A stretch of 35,485 nt of DNA from Eubacterium sp. GTDB taxonomy: Bacteria; Bacillota; Clostridia; Lachnospirales; Lachnospiraceae. The position numbers and the translations under genes were made by a program. The notes beneath the pieces are model-generated. The model was not told where the DNA came from. It worked only from the letters and a program-made list of their open reading frames with translations, and did not search any database. Shown here piece after piece: positions 16,107 to 24,902 of the stretch (positions are counted from its first letter, which is position 1; each line of letters starts with the position of its first letter). Location of the stretch: the NCBI GenBank assembly GCA_017539165.1, contig JAFYHN010000069.1:1-35485 (forward strand), read 5' to 3'.

Positions 16107-17075
16107 ATGTCCGGAGGTACATCGGGAACCAGATTTATTAAGAATACTGTGTTGAAGCATATATCACATAAGGATATGTTTTATCCTGAGGTCGGAAGAG
16201 ACTACGAGGTTGTGGATAGGTTTGGTGAAGTGTGCCTGATATCAGCAATTGGTTTTTCGGGATTATCTGGGGAGATGGCATTTATCAGAGCGGTCAATAA
16301 TCTGGCTCTTAGTGGTGCAGTATGTGAAAGCATTGCGATAAATATCGGCTATGGAAATGAGCTGCCAGAAGATTTTGTTCGGAAGGAAATGATATCGATC
16401 GCTTCACTGACCAAGAAGCGGGGTATTAGGATAGCCGGTGGAAATACTGTCTGTGACAGAGAGGGCAGTTCATTCAGTTTTACGATAACTGCTTACGGTC
16501 GAGTGGATTCTAAGACATTGGAACAGCTTAGTGAAAAACCAAAGGCCGGTGATAAGATAGTGATAATTGGAAATGCAGGAGAGTATGGCGCATCTCTTAT
16601 CACAGAAAAGAGAAGAGAAGAAATGCGTTCAAGATTTTCTGAAGATTATATGGACAGATATATTCCGGGGAATCCTGATGAGCTGTATATTGAGAATATT
16701 GCTGTGGATATGATCAAGAATGGAGCAATATATCTTCATGATGTAAGTTTTGGTGGTATTTACAGAACACTACTTGAGGTATCGGAATACAGTGGATGTG
16801 GGATAACAGTCAGACATGAGGATATTCCGATCAAACAGTCTACTATAGAAGTATGTGAATTCTGGAATCTGAATCCGTATAAACTGCTTGGGACCGGTGG
16901 ACTTGTTGCAGTTTTCAGAGGTGATAGTGAGAATATTCCGAATTATTCGGATTGCAAAGTGGCTGGCGAGCTTACTGCATCAAAAGAAAGACTCGTACAA
17001 TCAGAACGAAATCATACGAATAGATCACTTACGATGTATGAAGAGGATGAGATATATAAAGTATTTAATAGCTAA
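16107..17075 (+). CDS. AIR synthase-related (PurM/HypE-like) protein
   Basis: A 322-residue protein from the ATG at 16107, which has AAAGGAG 7 bases upstream; an upstream in-frame TTG lacks a site. The two-domain PurM superfamily layout is visible: an N-terminal ATP-binding half (FGEVCLISAIGFSG, VNNLALSGAVCESIAINIGYG, RIAGGNTVCD) and a C-terminal half (GDKIVIIGNAGEYGAS, LHDVSFGGIYRTLLE, GTGGLVAVF). LHDVSFGGI corresponds to the HDxT/SxGG loop that binds nucleotide. It lacks the C-terminal cysteine tail of HypE, has no hyp genes nearby and is not a true purM. The substrate is unknown; an ATP-dependent amide or acyl phosphate chemistry is inferred from the superfamily. Confidence 0.75.
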   Translation: MSGGTSGTRFIKNTVLKHISHKDMFYPEVGRDYEVVDRFGEVCLISAIGFSGLSGEMAFIRAVNNLALSGAVCESIAINIGYGNELPEDFVRKEMISIASLTKKRGIRIAGGNTVCDREGSSFSFTITAYGRVDSKTLEQLSEKPKAGDKIVIIGNAGEYGASLITEKRREEMRSRFSEDYMDRYIPGNPDELYIENIAVDMIKNGAIYLHDVSFGGIYRTLLEVSEYSGCGITVRHEDIPIKQSTIEVCEFWNLNPYKLLGTGGLVAVFRGDSENIPNYSDCKVAGELTASKERLVQSERNHTNRSLTMYEEDEIYKVFNS

Positions 17076-17092
17076 AGAATCAGTTTTAGCAT

Positions 17093-18082
17093 CTATTGAT
17101 TCATCGGATTTCCGGGATCATTTGGCTGATTCTGTGGTGGTATCGGCTGTTGAGGATATCCCTGTTGTGGCTGCTGTTGAGGATATCCTTGTTGATAGCC
17201 CTGAGGCTGCGGATTATTATACCCCTGACTCTGAGGAACACCGTAACCTTGTGGATTAGCATACCCTTGTCCCTGAGGAGCGCCGTAACCTTGTGGATTA
17301 GCATAACCCTGTCCCTGCGGGACTCCATATCCCGGCTGCTGAGGATAGCCCTGTGGGAATCCAGGTCCTTGAGGTTGGCCACCTATATTTCCCAGGGCAA
17401 GCTTTTGTCTATTCATTAATACGATAAATACTGCAATTATTATAACGATCAGTAAGATAAGACAGATAATAAGCGGCCAGTTGATAAGTGAAAACTCAAC
17501 ATGAATCGGTTGAGTTCTGTCCATCTCGAGAAGATCCCATGTTAAAGATTTGCCGTCTTTTGATACAGAAGTTGCGTTGTGGTTTGATGGTTTGTACGGA
17601 AGATTGATCACAATATTTACATATCCGCCGTAGGTGGTAAAACCATCTTTATATTGTGCCATCTCATCTGTATTCTCTTCATTGAAGATTGACCAGTCTA
17701 TAATATATTTGGAACCTTTCTTTGAAACCTTGAATTCATCGGCATTAAGATCTGCATCTTTTGATTCGGAATCCTGGATTTCCTTTGAAATCCTATCCAG
17801 ATCAACATCTTTCTTTGTACATTTATATCCGGTATAGCCATCGAGGTTGTATGATTCACATTCCCATCCTTTTTCGCGGAGGTTCTTCATCTCTTCGGAC
17901 TCTTCTTCCTCTGCATCATCTGTAGAGCTGCTTCCGGTTGCATCCATGATGGCCAGTGTCATTGTTATGTCCGCTTTGCCGTTTTTCTTAATGTCGATAG
18001 TTGTGCTGTATCTCATACAACCTGACATAAGCACTAGGCAAAGAAACATTAAAAGTAGCATTTGAAGTTTTTTTGTTTTCAT
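17093..18082 (-). CDS. LppM/DUF3153-like lipoprotein with transmembrane segment and PQGY-rich tail
   Basis: A 329-residue protein. The signal peptide ends in lipobox MSGC with Cys22. The following domain ([20 protein letters not shown]...) has the LppM/DUF3153 pattern of a basic-fold lipoprotein domain. A hydrophobic segment [20 protein letters not shown] (about residues 202-222) is followed by MNRQK, so by the positive-inside rule the last 100 residues are cytoplasmic. That tail is low-complexity Gln/Pro/Gly/Tyr/Asn with three 14-residue repeats of the form GYG(V/A)PQ(G/S)QGY(A/N)NPQ. Function unknown; such tails can mediate weak self-association. AAGGGG precedes the ATG. It lies 42 bp after the diguanylate cyclase gene on the same strand and ends 17 bp from the convergent PurM-like gene. 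Confidence 0.7.
   Translation of the reverse strand: MKTKKLQMLLLMFLCLVLMSGCMRYSTTIDIKKNGKADITMTLAIMDATGSSSTDDAEEEESEEMKNLREKGWECESYNLDGYTGYKCTKKDVDLDRISKEIQDSESKDADLNADEFKVSKKGSKYIIDWSIFNEENTDEMAQYKDGFTTYGGYVNIVINLPYKPSNHNATSVSKDGKSLTWDLLEMDRTQPIHVEFSLINWPLIICLILLIVIIIAVFIVLMNRQKLALGNIGGQPQGPGFPQGYPQQPGYGVPQGQGYANPQGYGAPQGQGYANPQGYGVPQSQGYNNPQPQGYQQGYPQQQPQQGYPQQPIPPQNQPNDPGNPMNQ
17207..17332 (-). repeat. Three tandem 42-bp in-frame repeats
   Basis: Units at 17332-17291, 17290-17249 and 17248-17207 encode [28 protein letters not shown] and [14 protein letters not shown]. Units 1 and 2 are nearly identical in DNA, pointing to recent slippage or unequal recombination. Confidence 0.8.
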
Positions 18083-18124
18083 AATCTTTCCCCTTCACAT
18101 TTATTTGAAAATGTATATATACAA

Positions 18125-19270
18125 TCAGCGTTTCTTAGGATGAGTCTTGTAGTAGACTTTCTTATCCTCATACATAAGCTGATCGATACTATTCATTATA
18201 TCCGACAGAGATTCCTTCTGAAGGTCGAATATATCACCGCCGACTGCTACGGCAAGTTTATATGGCTTACCGGATGAGTTGTTATATTCATCGATAGTAG
18301 CATGTATCTTTTTTCTATAATCTTCTATAGCTTCTTTCCTGGATGTATCGAGAAGAAGAATAAATTCGTCACCTGCGAATCTAACGACCACTCCCTTGTT
18401 CTGTACTACTTTTGTCAGAATTCTGGCCATATCTATAAGAGCAAGATCACCCTCTGAGTGAGAGTAGAGGTCATTTATCTCCTTAAAACCATTCATGTCC
18501 ATCATAAGTGCGGCGATTACTCCGCCTTTACGGTTAGTGAGCATCTTACGGACTTCATCCAGGTAGAATCGATTGTACACACCAGTAAGCTTGTCCAGGA
18601 ATATACTTTCATTTTGTAAGCTTATGGCCATACCACATATAGCTATTCCTACACTTGGCCAGATAAGAGAAACACCATAGAAGAACCCCTGCATGATCAT
18701 TCCAACGGCAATAGGGATAAAGAACTGCCATGCCGGGAAGAATGGAAGGAGACGTCCCTTGAACCTGGCTATAAGATAGATGACAAGACCATATAAGAGA
18801 AGGCCTATCTCTATAACCATATATATAAAGTAAAGGGATGAACGATGATATGTGTTTGTTTCATCCACCGTGAAAACCAGAGGTATAAAGAAATTGATCA
18901 CCAGCAAAAGAAGCTCTGTTGCACACAGAGTAAATATAACTGATTTTTTTATATTGGAAAACTTTTCATTGATATGATTGCCGATAAGGAAGATATATCC
19001 CGGACCGACAACGACATTGAGAGTGAAAAGAATTGTATTGGTAATATAAACAATAAATCTGTTAAATGTACCTGGTTTTCCATCCCATAGAAAAGCAATC
19101 GGATCAACGATGCATCCGACTATGATGGCAAATATCATAACAAGAAGAATCTTACTCTCAGAGTTCTTGGTCTGAATCCTCCAACCTCTGCTGAGAAGCA
19201 AGGTAATCATAAGCATAAATCCAAGTATATTAGTACCCAGACATGCTACAATCTGAAAAGAATTATCCAT
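18125..19270 (-). CDS. Membrane diguanylate cyclase (GGDEF domain, AGDEF variant)
   Basis: A 381-residue protein. The N-terminal 215 residues hold six or seven hydrophobic helices with no recognised sensor family. The C-terminal GGDEF domain begins LDKLTGVYNRFYLDE, contains MDMNGFKEINDLYSHSEGD and the active loop RFAGDEFILLL. The first Gly of GGDEF is Ala; AGDEF enzymes are often still active. No RxxD inhibitory site lies five residues before the loop. It would make c-di-GMP from two GTP in response to a membrane or extracellular cue. GAGGGG precedes the ATG. The downstream lipoprotein may share its transcript. Confidence 0.85.
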   Translation of the reverse strand: MDNSFQIVACLGTNILGFMLMITLLLSRGWRIQTKNSESKILLVMIFAIIVGCIVDPIAFLWDGKPGTFNRFIVYITNTILFTLNVVVGPGYIFLIGNHINEKFSNIKKSVIFTLCATELLLLVINFFIPLVFTVDETNTYHRSSLYFIYMVIEIGLLLYGLVIYLIARFKGRLLPFFPAWQFFIPIAVGMIMQGFFYGVSLIWPSVGIAICGMAISLQNESIFLDKLTGVYNRFYLDEVRKMLTNRKGGVIAALMMDMNGFKEINDLYSHSEGDLALIDMARILTKVVQNKGVVVRFAGDEFILLLDTSRKEAIEDYRKKIHATIDEYNNSSGKPYKLAVAVGGDIFDLQKESLSDIMNSIDQLMYEDKKVYYKTHPKKR

Positions 19271-19505
19271 GGCAACCCCTCAAATGATCATATGATACCA
19301 TCCTGTATGAAGAGTATATCATAAAATGTTCTTATTCACAAAAGATAATTTTGGAGTTAAAGAAGTAAATTCGAATATAAGCAAACTTTCCAAAATGGAA
19401 AATAAAATATATCGCAATTGTACATATGCTGTGTTAAAATCATGGATGATTAAATATATGATATAGCCATAAACAGAAAATCTGTCTGAAAGGAGGACAA
19501 GGTTT

Positions 19506-20804
19506 ATGGCTAATGAAAAAATAAGTTATAAAGAAGTCTTAAAGGAATCAGGATACAGGAAGTTGCTGCTATCTACAATCATAAATAGATTTGGTGATTC
19601 GGTTGATGCGATTGCATTTACCTGGCTGGTGTATCAGGTGACTCAGAGCGGGGCGTGGTCTGCTATCATATTTGGACTTAATATACTTCCGAATGTTGTT
19701 ATCCAGCCTTTTGCCGGAGCAGCAGTTGAGAAGCTGGATAAGAGAAAGGTAATGGTATTTACACATATTCTTAGAGGCATTGTGCTGTTGGGATTCTTGA
19801 TTATATATCTGTCAGGAAGAACGACTGGCTGGCTGATGGCTGCATTTACGGTGGTTGTTACTTCTATTGAGGCATTTAACATGCCTTCAGGAACAGCCTT
19901 TATACCAAAGGTGATCAAGAAAGAACATCTTACATATGCGCTCAGTCTTAATGCTACTTTGTCGAATGCAGTTACTCTGGTGGGAACTGGAGCGGCAGGT
20001 GTGATCATAGCAAAAGCGGGCATATTTACCGCAATGATCATAGATATAGTTACTTTCTTTGGCGCAGCGTTGATAATCTTTACGATACGAGCAAATGAAC
20101 AGATAGAGGAAGAAAACTCATCAGATTCTGTTGAAGGATCAAAGTCAGAGTCATATCTTGCTACAATGAAGGAAGGTTTACGATATATCAGAAGTCAGCG
20201 AGTGATAGTGAACTACTGTCTGGTTGGAGTAATGCTCAATCTGTTTTTAGTGCCGATAAATGCACTACAGGCTCCACTTGTCAGTGAATGTTATCATATG
20301 GGAAGCGAACTTCTGAGTGTGATCGGGATGACTTTGTCTTTTGGTTCAATTTTAGGTTCGGCTGTAATTCCGTTAATAGACAGACATTTTAGTGTGAAGA
20401 AAACCATAATATCTTTCGGGATTCTTCTTGGACTGGGAGTGCTGATTCTTCCACTTGGAAGTATGTTCGGTAGTCTGACTGTGCTTAAATATGGATATGT
20501 TGTTTTCTGTTTTGCGCTGATGACATTTTCTGCGGCTATCATTAACGGAGTAGTAAATATCAGGTTTATAGGAAGTGTTGATCAAAGATATCTCGCCCGT
20601 TCATCGGCAGTTTTTGTGTCATTTGCCACGGCTGCTATGCCACTCGGATCTATGCTGGTAAGCTGGGCTGAGCTTAGGATTCATACTGCAACGTTGATAA
20701 GAATCGGAGGACTGACGACGATAATATTCTTTATTATTCTGGCGGTGGTGAGCCCACAGCTTGAAGTACAGGAAGGAAAAGTAAATGAAGTTAAGATTGC
20801 CTGA
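19506..20804 (+). CDS. MFS transporter (MFS_3, EntS/macrolide-efflux-like)
   Basis: A 432-residue integral membrane protein with about 11-12 helices, a short N-terminus and a hydrophilic central loop at about 197-220 (NEQIEEENSSDSVEGSKSES). The first helix region FGDSVDAIAFTWLVYQVTQS and the loop EKLDKRKVMVFTHILRG match the NreB/MefA/EntS-type exporter group, which uses the proton gradient to expel small molecules. The substrate is unknown. AAGGAGG precedes the ATG. The downstream HTH gene overlaps its last 20 bases, so the two are co-translated. A TTTCCA-AAA-TGGAAA palindrome at 19387-19401 lies upstream. Confidence 0.87.
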   Translation: MANEKISYKEVLKESGYRKLLLSTIINRFGDSVDAIAFTWLVYQVTQSGAWSAIIFGLNILPNVVIQPFAGAAVEKLDKRKVMVFTHILRGIVLLGFLIIYLSGRTTGWLMAAFTVVVTSIEAFNMPSGTAFIPKVIKKEHLTYALSLNATLSNAVTLVGTGAAGVIIAKAGIFTAMIIDIVTFFGAALIIFTIRANEQIEEENSSDSVEGSKSESYLATMKEGLRYIRSQRVIVNYCLVGVMLNLFLVPINALQAPLVSECYHMGSELLSVIGMTLSFGSILGSAVIPLIDRHFSVKKTIISFGILLGLGVLILPLGSMFGSLTVLKYGYVVFCFALMTFSAAIINGVVNIRFIGSVDQRYLARSSAVFVSFATAAMPLGSMLVSWAELRIHTATLIRIGGLTTIIFFIILAVVSPQLEVQEGKVNEVKIA

Positions 20805-21888
20805 AAATATAAAAAAATATAGAAAAGAAAAAGCGCTGACTCAGGAAAAGCTGGCAGAAGCGCTGGGTGTTACCGTGGGGGCGGTTTCCAAATGGGAAAA
20901 TGGAAATAATGCTCCGGATCTGATGGTCCTGATGGAGCTGGCTGACTTATTCGATATCTCGGTTGATGTGCTTCTTGGATATGATATGGCATCAAAAAAG
21001 ATCGAGAATATTGTTGAGAATATTACTTCCCTTGCTGACGAACATAACTATGAAGAGGCTGAAGTGTTATCCCGGGATGCATTGCTTCGATATCCGAATG
21101 ATTTTTCTGTTATTTTTGCGGCAGCAATGATGTATTACACGAAATCTATTGAATATCAGGATGTAGAGGCAGCAAAAGTATCGGTGGAGCTTTTTGAGAG
21201 AGCTAAGGATAATATCAGTCAAAATAAAAATCCGTGTATAAATGATTATCTTATTGATACATTTATTGCTTCGAATTATACGTTGATCGATGAGACAGTT
21301 GCTCTGGAAATGTTCAAGAAGATAAATTTTGGTGGAGTCAATGACACTGTAATATCGCTTGTATGTCTAGAAAATAATGATGTGAAGCAGGCACTGGAAT
21401 ACAGTACATCCGGACTGATAAATCATCTGGCGAATGTGATAAATTCTTCAATGTTTATGTTATTTGCGCTATCCAGAACAGGTAAGAAAAAAGACAAGGA
21501 AGCTGCATTGGAGCTTGCTGATGTTAACATAGATGTGATGCGAAGATTTGAGACGGCTGATACAGGATATTTTACAAAGCTGGAAGCGCTATTTTATATA
21601 TTGAAAGCATACATAAACGCCTGTCTTGGAATGGATAAAGATATGAAGAAATGTGTAGAGACTGGAAAGGCTTTGGCACGAAAGTATGACGAAGATGGAA
21701 TGATGAGAGATGTAGCTAAAAGTATTAAGTTTTATTATTCTGACAAGGAAACATTCAATGCCATTGATGCGATAGGAGAAAGTGCTGTTGAGGGAATCGG
21801 TGAGTCTTTCATGAAGCTGTTCTCCAAGGTATCCGGCGGAGATAAAAAGATTCTAAAGAAACTGAGCGATTGTTGGGATGAGTCGTAG
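20785..21888 (+). CDS. Xre-family HTH protein with TPR-like C-terminal region
   Basis: A 367-residue protein with an N-terminal helix-turn-helix of the Xre/Cro type (residues 5-60, core LTQEKLAEALGVTVGAVSKW) and a long helical C-terminal region. The pattern of acidic amphipathic helices (YEEAEVLSRDALLRYPND, DKEAALELADVNIDVM) suggests TPR-like repeats, as in Rgg/PlcR-type peptide sensors and many uncharacterised clostridial regulators. It begins inside the end of the MFS gene in another frame (20-bp overlap) with AGGAAGG upstream, so it likely controls that exporter. The ligand is unknown. A strong terminator follows. Confidence 0.78.
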   Translation: MKLRLPENIKKYRKEKALTQEKLAEALGVTVGAVSKWENGNNAPDLMVLMELADLFDISVDVLLGYDMASKKIENIVENITSLADEHNYEEAEVLSRDALLRYPNDFSVIFAAAMMYYTKSIEYQDVEAAKVSVELFERAKDNISQNKNPCINDYLIDTFIASNYTLIDETVALEMFKKINFGGVNDTVISLVCLENNDVKQALEYSTSGLINHLANVINSSMFMLFALSRTGKKKDKEAALELADVNIDVMRRFETADTGYFTKLEALFYILKAYINACLGMDKDMKKCVETGKALARKYDEDGMMRDVAKSIKFYYSDKETFNAIDAIGESAVEGIGESFMKLFSKVSGGDKKILKKLSDCWDES

Positions 21889-21894
21889 GAATAA

Positions 21895-21934
21895 AAAAGG
21901 CTATTTGGAGAGAGAAATCTCTGAATAGCCTTTT
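21895..21934 (+). terminator. Terminator after the MFS-HTH operon
   Basis: AAAAGGCTATT pairs with AATAGCCTTTT, with an inner GGAGAGA/TCTCT stem and a GAAA loop. Confidence 0.88.
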
Positions 21935-22043
21935 AGTATTATTTCTGTTATAATTCGTATGCTGCATGAGGATCACTTATGACATCCATATATGTGTCAT
22001 ATGCAAAAGAGATAATAGTATGTAATAGGAATATAATAAACTG

Positions 22044-23858
22044 ATGAACTTGTTAAATGTAGAAAATGTGTCAAAAACATATATGGAAAGGGCTGTTCTG
22101 GATGATGTGTCTGTAGGCATTAATGACACGGATAAGATCGGTGTGGTTGGAACTAATGGAACGGGTAAATCAACGCTTCTTGGAATTGTTGCCGGAGTAG
22201 TATCTCCGGACAAAGGGAAAGTTGTCATGGGAAATTCGCTAAGAGTTTCTTATCTTCCACAAAATCCGGCTTTTGATATGAATAAAACACTTCTGGAGAA
22301 CATAACTGATGCAATATATGCCGGAGGTGATCATTGGGACAAGATGGGTGAGATTAAGGCGAATCTTGCCAAGTTCGGTATTGAAGATCCGGAATGTAAT
22401 CCAGCTATCCTGTCAGGAGGACAGAAGAAAAGGGCGGCGCTCGTTTCTGCAATTATGACACCATCGGATCTCTTGATACTGGATGAGCCGACGAACCACC
22501 TTGATTCGGAAATGATAGAATGGCTTGAGGATTATCTGAAGAAATATCGTGGAGCTATTCTAATGGTAACGCATGACAGGTATTTTCTTGATGAGGTAAC
22601 TAATCAGATTCTTGAGATAGATAAGGGAAAAGCTTACAGATATGAATCCAATTATTCTGGATTTCTGGAGTTAAAGCAACAGAGACTGGATTATGAGATG
22701 GCTGCTGAGAGGAAGGCAGCTACACTTTATAAAAAAGATCTTGCCTGGATATTGAGAGGGGCAAGAGCCAGGTCTACGAAGCAAAAAGCTCATATTGCAA
22801 GATTTGAAGCACTTAGGGACAGGCAGCGTCCGGAAGAGGAACGTCAGGTTGAACTAAGTTCCCTGCCATCAAGAATGGGTAACAAGACTATTATTTTGGA
22901 TAACATTTCCAAAAGATACGAAGATAAATGTCTCTTCCACGATTTCTCCTATACGTTTAATAAACTGGATAGAATAGGAATCATCGGACCTAACGGATGT
23001 GGAAAATCGACTCTCATTAAAGTAATTATCGGAGCTCTTAAACCGGATTCGGGTTCGGTCGAGGTTGGACAGACTATACAGATAGGTTATTTCAGTCAGG
23101 AGAATGAGGCCCTGGATGAATCTGCGAGAGTAATCGATTATATAAAAGATACTGCAGAATATATCAGAACTAAGGATGGATTGGTTTCGGCATCAGCAAT
23201 GTGTGAGAGATTTCTTTTTACGCCGGATATGCAGTATGCACCTATTGGGAAGCTTTCGGGAGGAGAAAAGAGAAGACTCTATCTTCTGAAGGTTCTTATG
23301 ACTGCGCCCAATGTGATAATACTCGATGAGCCTACTAATGATCTGGATATTCAGACACTCAGGATCCTGGAAGATTATCTGGACAGTTTTGCAGGAATAA
23401 TCATCACTGTGTCGCATGACAGATATTTCCTTGATAGAGTAGTGACGAGAATATTTGCATTTGAAAAGGATGGCACTTTATTCCAGAGTGAAGGTGGTTA
23501 TTCGGATTATCTGATACATAAGCAGGCACTTGAGATTCCTGATTCAAGTGGCTCAAAGGGTAATCTGACTAAGGATTCTGAAGAATCAGAAAAGAAGAAA
23601 GGAAAGTACCGTGCTCCGAGAGAGAAGACGAAACTGTCTTATAATGAGCAGAAGGAATATGATAACATAGAAGAAGATATCGAGAAGTTAGAAGAGCGAA
23701 GTGCTGAGCTGGAAAAGCTTATGGTCGAGACGACTACTGATTATCTTAAACTTATGGAACTAAGTAAGGAGAAAGAGGAAGTCGATGCAGAGATAGAACG
23801 CAAGATGGATCGCTATGTTGAACTTCAAGAGATGGTAGATAGTTTTGCAAGAAAATAA
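22044..23858 (+). CDS. ABC-F family ATPase, Uup-like
   Basis: A 604-residue soluble protein with two ABC ATPase domains and no membrane segments. Domain 1: Walker A GTNGTGKS (36-43), signature LSGGQ (123-127), Walker B LLILDEP (143-149). The basic inter-domain linker (AWILRGARARSTKQKAH, near 235-255) is the P-site tRNA interaction motif of ABC-F proteins. Domain 2: Walker A GPNGCGKS, signature LSGGEKRR, Walker B VIILDEPTNDLD. The C-terminal 90 residues form a Lys/Glu-rich coiled coil, as in Uup, which acts on ribosomes or nucleic acid structures; antibiotic-resistance ABC-Fs usually have a longer linker. The ribosome site is weak (TAGGAAT). It is apparently monocistronic. Confidence 0.9.
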   Translation: MNLLNVENVSKTYMERAVLDDVSVGINDTDKIGVVGTNGTGKSTLLGIVAGVVSPDKGKVVMGNSLRVSYLPQNPAFDMNKTLLENITDAIYAGGDHWDKMGEIKANLAKFGIEDPECNPAILSGGQKKRAALVSAIMTPSDLLILDEPTNHLDSEMIEWLEDYLKKYRGAILMVTHDRYFLDEVTNQILEIDKGKAYRYESNYSGFLELKQQRLDYEMAAERKAATLYKKDLAWILRGARARSTKQKAHIARFEALRDRQRPEEERQVELSSLPSRMGNKTIILDNISKRYEDKCLFHDFSYTFNKLDRIGIIGPNGCGKSTLIKVIIGALKPDSGSVEVGQTIQIGYFSQENEALDESARVIDYIKDTAEYIRTKDGLVSASAMCERFLFTPDMQYAPIGKLSGGEKRRLYLLKVLMTAPNVIILDEPTNDLDIQTLRILEDYLDSFAGIIITVSHDRYFLDRVVTRIFAFEKDGTLFQSEGGYSDYLIHKQALEIPDSSGSKGNLTKDSEESEKKKGKYRAPREKTKLSYNEQKEYDNIEEDIEKLEERSAELEKLMVETTTDYLKLMELSKEKEEVDAEIERKMDRYVELQEMVDSFARK

Positions 23859-23919
23859 AAAGCAAGTACATGTCAAAAACACATTTTATGTGACATATAT
23901 ATAGAAAGGAACTACAAAA

Positions 23920-24840
23920 ATGACAGAAAAAATGGGAAAGAATCCAATCATTACTTCAATCTATACTGCAGATCCAGCACCAATGGTATATGGAGATACG
24001 CTGTATCTGTATGTTACTCATGATGAGGATGAACTGGAAAATGATTTTTATACAATGTATGACTGGAGATGCTATTCCACAAAGGATATGGTTAACTGGA
24101 CTGATCATGGAAAAATCTTTTCTCTTGATGATGTAAGCTGGGCAGAAGACCGTGCCTGGGCACCACAATGCATAGAACGTAATGGAAAGTTTTATCTGTA
24201 TTGTCCTATTCACAAAAAAGATGGTGGGATGGCAATCGGAGTTGGAGTATCAGATAGTCCGACAGGACCGTTCAAGGATCTTGGATATCCGTTAATAGAT
24301 GAGGGAGACTGGAATGATATCGATCCAACTGTATTCATCGATGATGATGGTCAGGCATATCTTTATTTTGGTAATCCGGAACTTCGCTATGTTCTTTTGA
24401 ATGAGGATATGATCTCTTATGATGAGAGTGTCGGTATCGTAAAGGTTCCGATGACTGTTGAATCTTTTGGAAAAGGAAGTCATATGACAGGAACAACATA
24501 TGGTGAGGGACCATGGTTCTATAAGAGAAATGGATTATACTACATGGTTTATGCTGCTTTTGCTGAGGGAGAGAATAGAAATGAACACTTTGGATATTCG
24601 ACTTCAGAAAATGCAACAGGCCCTTGGGAGTATAGAGGCGTTCTTATGGAAGAAGGTCCTTGTTTTACTAACCATCCGGGAATATGCGATTTTAAGGGAC
24701 ATTCCTATCTGTTCTATCACACAGACGAACTAGAAGGTGGAAATCTGTTCCAGAGATGTGTATGTGTAGCCGAGTTTAACTATAATGAAGACGGCACTAT
24801 TGACAATATCGAGAAATGTGCAGGTGTAAAAGGAATATAG
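23920..24840 (+). CDS. Glycoside hydrolase family 43 protein, intracellular
   Basis: A 306-residue five-bladed beta-propeller without signal peptide, so cytoplasmic. The three GH43 catalytic acids are visible: the base Asp18 (TADPAPM), the pKa modulator Asp134 ([12 protein letters not shown]) and the acid Glu195 ([10 protein letters not shown]). Family members are alpha-L-arabinofuranosidases, beta-xylosidases or exo-galactanases acting on imported oligosaccharides; which one applies cannot be read from the sequence. AGAAAGGA precedes the ATG. No transporter or regulator of sugar use is adjacent; ATGTCA/TGACAT arms at 23870-23896 upstream could be an operator. Confidence 0.88.
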   Translation: MTEKMGKNPIITSIYTADPAPMVYGDTLYLYVTHDEDELENDFYTMYDWRCYSTKDMVNWTDHGKIFSLDDVSWAEDRAWAPQCIERNGKFYLYCPIHKKDGGMAIGVGVSDSPTGPFKDLGYPLIDEGDWNDIDPTVFIDDDGQAYLYFGNPELRYVLLNEDMISYDESVGIVKVPMTVESFGKGSHMTGTTYGEGPWFYKRNGLYYMVYAAFAEGENRNEHFGYSTSENATGPWEYRGVLMEEGPCFTNHPGICDFKGHSYLFYHTDELEGGNLFQRCVCVAEFNYNEDGTIDNIEKCAGVKGI

Positions 24841-24902
24841 AAAAAGATTAAAGCTATGGATTCCAATCAATAAAGTGAATTAAAATATTCATTAATCTTT
24901 TT
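24841..24902. terminator. Possible bidirectional terminator between convergent genes
   Basis: AAAAAGATTAA (24841-24851) is complementary to TTAATCTTTTT (24892-24902). The loop is 40 nt and the right arm lies inside the end of the minus-strand MocR gene, so efficiency is uncertain. Confidence 0.4.
24857..24870. repeat. 14-bp direct repeat over a stop codon, copy 1
   Basis: TGGATTCCAATCAA contains the TGA stop of the minus-strand MocR gene. An identical copy at 28432-28445 contains the stop of another minus-strand gene in the same register. Confidence 0.5.

Noticed and set aside
17207-17332. Regular repeats suggesting a CRISPR array
   Set aside because: The units are 42 bp in-frame coding repeats without unique spacers and no cas genes are near.
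17096-17419. Leu/Ile-rich plus-strand open frame
   Set aside because: It is the antisense of the PQGY repeat tail; the apparent hydrophobic repeat is produced by complementary codons, and there is no ribosome site.
19643-20041. 132-codon minus-strand open frame inside the MFS gene
   Set aside because: Antisense shadow of a strong transporter gene, with no start signals or family resemblance.
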